Below, piece by piece: positions 3,629 through 5,684 of a stretch of 5,684 nt of DNA. The position numbers and the translations under genes were made by a program. Source of the DNA: Dehalococcoidia bacterium (lineage in GTDB: Bacteria; Chloroflexota; Dehalococcoidia; Tepidiformales; Tepidiformaceae); assembly GCA_023228745.1 (NCBI GenBank), contig JALOAP010000225.1:1-5684 (forward strand), read 5' to 3'. Within the stretch, counting starts at the first letter, position 1. Each line of letters starts with the position of its first letter. The notes below the pieces were generated by a model, which did no database searches, had not been told where the DNA came from, and saw nothing but the letters and a program-made list of their open reading frames with translations.

Positions 3629-5684
3629 CCGCAGCAGAACAGTATTGGAAGTGCAGGCTGATATATCTGATATCTCCAGAAAGATAGCAGTCGTTGACAA
3701 ACAACTTGATCAAATGGCTGTTAATGCACACCAAGGTTCTCAAAAGATAGGGGCCGGGTTCAGTAATGCCGGTAAACAGGTTGCAGGTGCCACTACCCGG
3801 ATCTCCGATGGATCAGCCCAGGCAATGACGGCTGTCACAGGCCTGAACTGGATTGTTTCAGACAGCCCTTACTTTTTCCAGAACATGCGAATGGGTATCA
3901 TGGCGGTATCCAACAATATCAACCCTCTGGTTAATAATATTGTTTATTTGAAAAAAGAGACCGGAAGTATGAAGAACGCTTTTGCAGCCATTGGCAAACA
4001 GCTTACCGGTCCGATGGGTGTTGTTTTTGCCATATCAATTGCCATTGCAGCAATCCAGGCGATATCTTTCATTATGGGAAAACATAAGGCCAAAGCGGAA
4101 GGTGCCGCAGAGGCGAACAAAGAGTTTAAGAAATCACTTGAGCAAATAAATAAAGTCGTGTCAATCGATGCTTTGGAAGCGCAGCTTGAAACAAGCCATA
4201 AGCTCATTGTTGCCAGCGAGCAGGACCTGAAGAATAAGAAAGAAAAAATGAAAACGCTTCAGGCCGAACTAGGGTTACTTGAAGCACAGAAGAATGTCGG
4301 CAATCAGTATTCACAAGCCCTTCAAACCACTAATATGCAGATGAGCGCTGATCAGGCCGAAAGGTTAAAGAAAAAGCGAGAGGAAGAAAAAGAGCTTCAA
4401 TCTGAAATCGACAACCTTACACAAATAAACAATGAGGAAAAGCTACGCATAGAAAAGGCGGAGACCCGGCTTGAACTATTGAAACAAGTTGAATTCAGCT
4501 CTGAGAAAGAAGTATCCCTCCAAAATCGCTTATTTGAGCTCCGGACTTCGCAATTGCCTATCGAAGAACAGATCCTCGCATGGGAAAACAAACGGAATGA
4601 AATAACCGGGGATTCTGTCGAAGACCAGGAAAAAAGGCTTGACATTGATCAGAAGCTTTTAACCCTGAATGAAAAGAAAAAGAAGCTTGAAGAGGAAATC
4701 ACCGAGCTTCAAAAAGAAGAATTGACCGGCGATGAAAAGATCGCCGAACTCCGGGAAAAGATAAATTCCATCGATCAAAGCACGCTTGAGGGGAAAAAAG
4801 AGGCTCTTGCTCTTGAGAGAGAAATAAAGAATGTCCAGAAAAGCAGTCAGAAAGCCCGGGATGAGGCGGAAAAGAAGTATTTGCAATTAAGATCCGGCGC
4901 TGACACTGAAAGCAAGAAATATCTGAATCAGCGAATCATAGAGATTGAGCAGGAGCTTTCTGCGGTTGAGGCAGGGACCGAACGTGAAAAACAGCTGCTG
5001 ACGGATCTGTTCAATTTTAAAGCTCAACTTCTTGAAAAGGAAATCGAGCAGAAAGAATGGCAAAGAGAGCGTGAAATTCAATATCAGCAGCAGCTGGCCG
5101 GTATTATTGCTGACGGCGGCCTGGAGGGAATTTATGACCAGATGTTCAGCAATATCAAACAGAAGGTTGTTGAGTACTGGCTACAGAAGCTTGGCATTAC
5201 ACAGGCCATGATGAACATGGAACAGGCAATAATCATGCTCGGAGAGGGCAATATCCAGGGCATCCGGGACATGTTCCATCAAAAAGAGATGGGGCAACAA
5301 GCTGAAGAAACTGCAGCAGCTGCAGTCGGAGCGGGAACTAAGGGAGTTGAGTCCGCATCGGGGATTCCATTCCCAGGTAACCTTGCTGCAATCGGCCTTG
5401 TCCTGGCGTCCGTATTCTCTGCTCTGAGGAAGTCAAAAATTACCGGCAGGCAAATCGTGGCTGCTGCCGAGGGAGCGATCATTAATAAGCCTACCCTTTT
5501 ATTGGCTGGCGAGGCTTTAAATCGCTCAGGAACCGAAATCGTGATGCCTGAGCGCAACTTCAATCGCTATATGGAAAAAGAGATCATACCCGGCATCATG
5601 GCAAAGGTAAATATCAACAATAACGGCATGGAATCGAGGCTGGAGCGTGTAGAAAACGCGATCTACACCATAGGCAGGCAAATA
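3621..5684 (+). CDS. tail tape measure protein, 5' 688 codons (runs off window)
   Basis: The frame is open for 688 codons to the right edge. Residues 75-153 hold LNWIVSDSPYFFQNMRMGIMAVSNNI, a K-x-E-T-G-S segment and LTGPMG (128-133), followed by a hydrophobic helix; this order is familiar from tape measure proteins of Bacteroidota-type phages. Residues about 153-491 are an almost continuous charged coiled coil rich in Glu, Lys and Leu. A mixed region follows, then a Gly/Ala-rich hydrophobic stretch (about 564-603). The segment GAIINKPTLLLAGEALNRSGTEIVMP (613-638) matches the 'G.i...PT...GEaG.E.i.P' ending common in tape measure proteins. The protein sets tail length by spanning the tail lumen, and its hydrophobic segments may reach the host membrane during DNA delivery. 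The chaperones immediately upstream are its expected partners. No peptidase or lysozyme motif is visible in the part present; given the ending motif, the C terminus is probably near. Confidence 0.92.
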   Translation, partial: MADRSRTVLEVQADISDISRKIAVVDKQLDQMAVNAHQGSQKIGAGFSNAGKQVAGATTRISDGSAQAMTAVTGLNWIVSDSPYFFQNMRMGIMAVSNNINPLVNNIVYLKKETGSMKNAFAAIGKQLTGPMGVVFAISIAIAAIQAISFIMGKHKAKAEGAAEANKEFKKSLEQINKVVSIDALEAQLETSHKLIVASEQDLKNKKEKMKTLQAELGLLEAQKNVGNQYSQALQTTNMQMSADQAERLKKKREEEKELQSEIDNLTQINNEEKLRIEKAETRLELLKQVEFSSEKEVSLQNRLFELRTSQLPIEEQILAWENKRNEITGDSVEDQEKRLDIDQKLLTLNEKKKKLEEEITELQKEELTGDEKIAELREKINSIDQSTLEGKKEALALEREIKNVQKSSQKARDEAEKKYLQLRSGADTESKKYLNQRIIEIEQELSAVEAGTEREKQLLTDLFNFKAQLLEKEIEQKEWQREREIQYQQQLAGIIADGGLEGIYDQMFSNIKQKVVEYWLQKLGITQAMMNMEQAIIMLGEGNIQGIRDMFHQKEMGQQAEETAAAAVGAGTKGVESASGIPFPGNLAAIGLVLASVFSALRKSKITGRQIVAAAEGAIINKPTLLLAGEALNRSGTEIVMPERNFNRYMEKEIIPGIMAKVNINNNGMESRLERVENAIYTIGRQI

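Noticed and set aside
3944..5563. Series of minus-strand frames opposite the tape measure gene
   Set aside because: Their Leu/Phe/Ser-rich products are the expected mirror of Lys/Glu-rich coiled-coil coding sequence, and no independent coding evidence is seen.

Overview
This window is a tightly packed, single-strand (+) gene block from a tailed bacteriophage or prophage with a long, siphovirus-like tail. The strongest evidence is at the 3' end. A pair of overlapping tail-assembly-chaperone frames (lambda G/GT type), with a T TTT TTC slippery heptamer, lies directly before a long tape-measure gene that runs off the window. Genes overlap by 1 to 29 bases or are separated by at most 12, so this looks like one transcription unit. 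I see no promoter, terminator, RNA gene, CRISPR array or insertion sequence.

Layout: (1) positions 2-151, the tail end of a small holin-like gene; (2) 148-657, a lytic-transglycosylase-like cell-wall hydrolase; (3) 629-1282, an Ig-like repeat protein; (4) 1295-1771, a tail-fibre/receptor-binding-like protein with a conserved phage N-terminal motif; (5) and (6) 1771-2085 and 2082-2312, two small related Ig-like half-domain proteins; (7) 2302-3129, a larger beta-rich protein with a fibronectin/Ig-like look; (8) 3129-3521 and its -1 frameshift extension to 3628, the tail assembly chaperones; (9) 3621-5684, the tape measure protein, open at the right edge. There is no gene-free stretch over 300 bases.

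The most unusual signal is how the Ig-like domains are cut. Proteins 3, 5 and 6 begin in the middle of an Ig fold, with the later strands ending in D-x-x-G-N-x-S and no A/B strands. Proteins 3 and 7 end with only the first part of the fold, sharing a DGQVFVGxxIDVxG block. Each piece has its own start signal. The pieces could complete each other's folds between subunits of the tail, or they could be fragments of an ancestral multi-Ig gene broken up by recombination and gene insertion.

The host is uncertain. The tape-measure N-terminal region and the 'IxLGT...AFDKxNxNFxELY' fibre motif resemble phages of Bacteroidota and relatives. However, nearly every gene has a clear Shine-Dalgarno sequence, and GTG/TTG starts occur, which is less typical of Bacteroidota. 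Base composition is moderate. I cannot tell phage from prophage, because no integrase, att site or host gene is visible.
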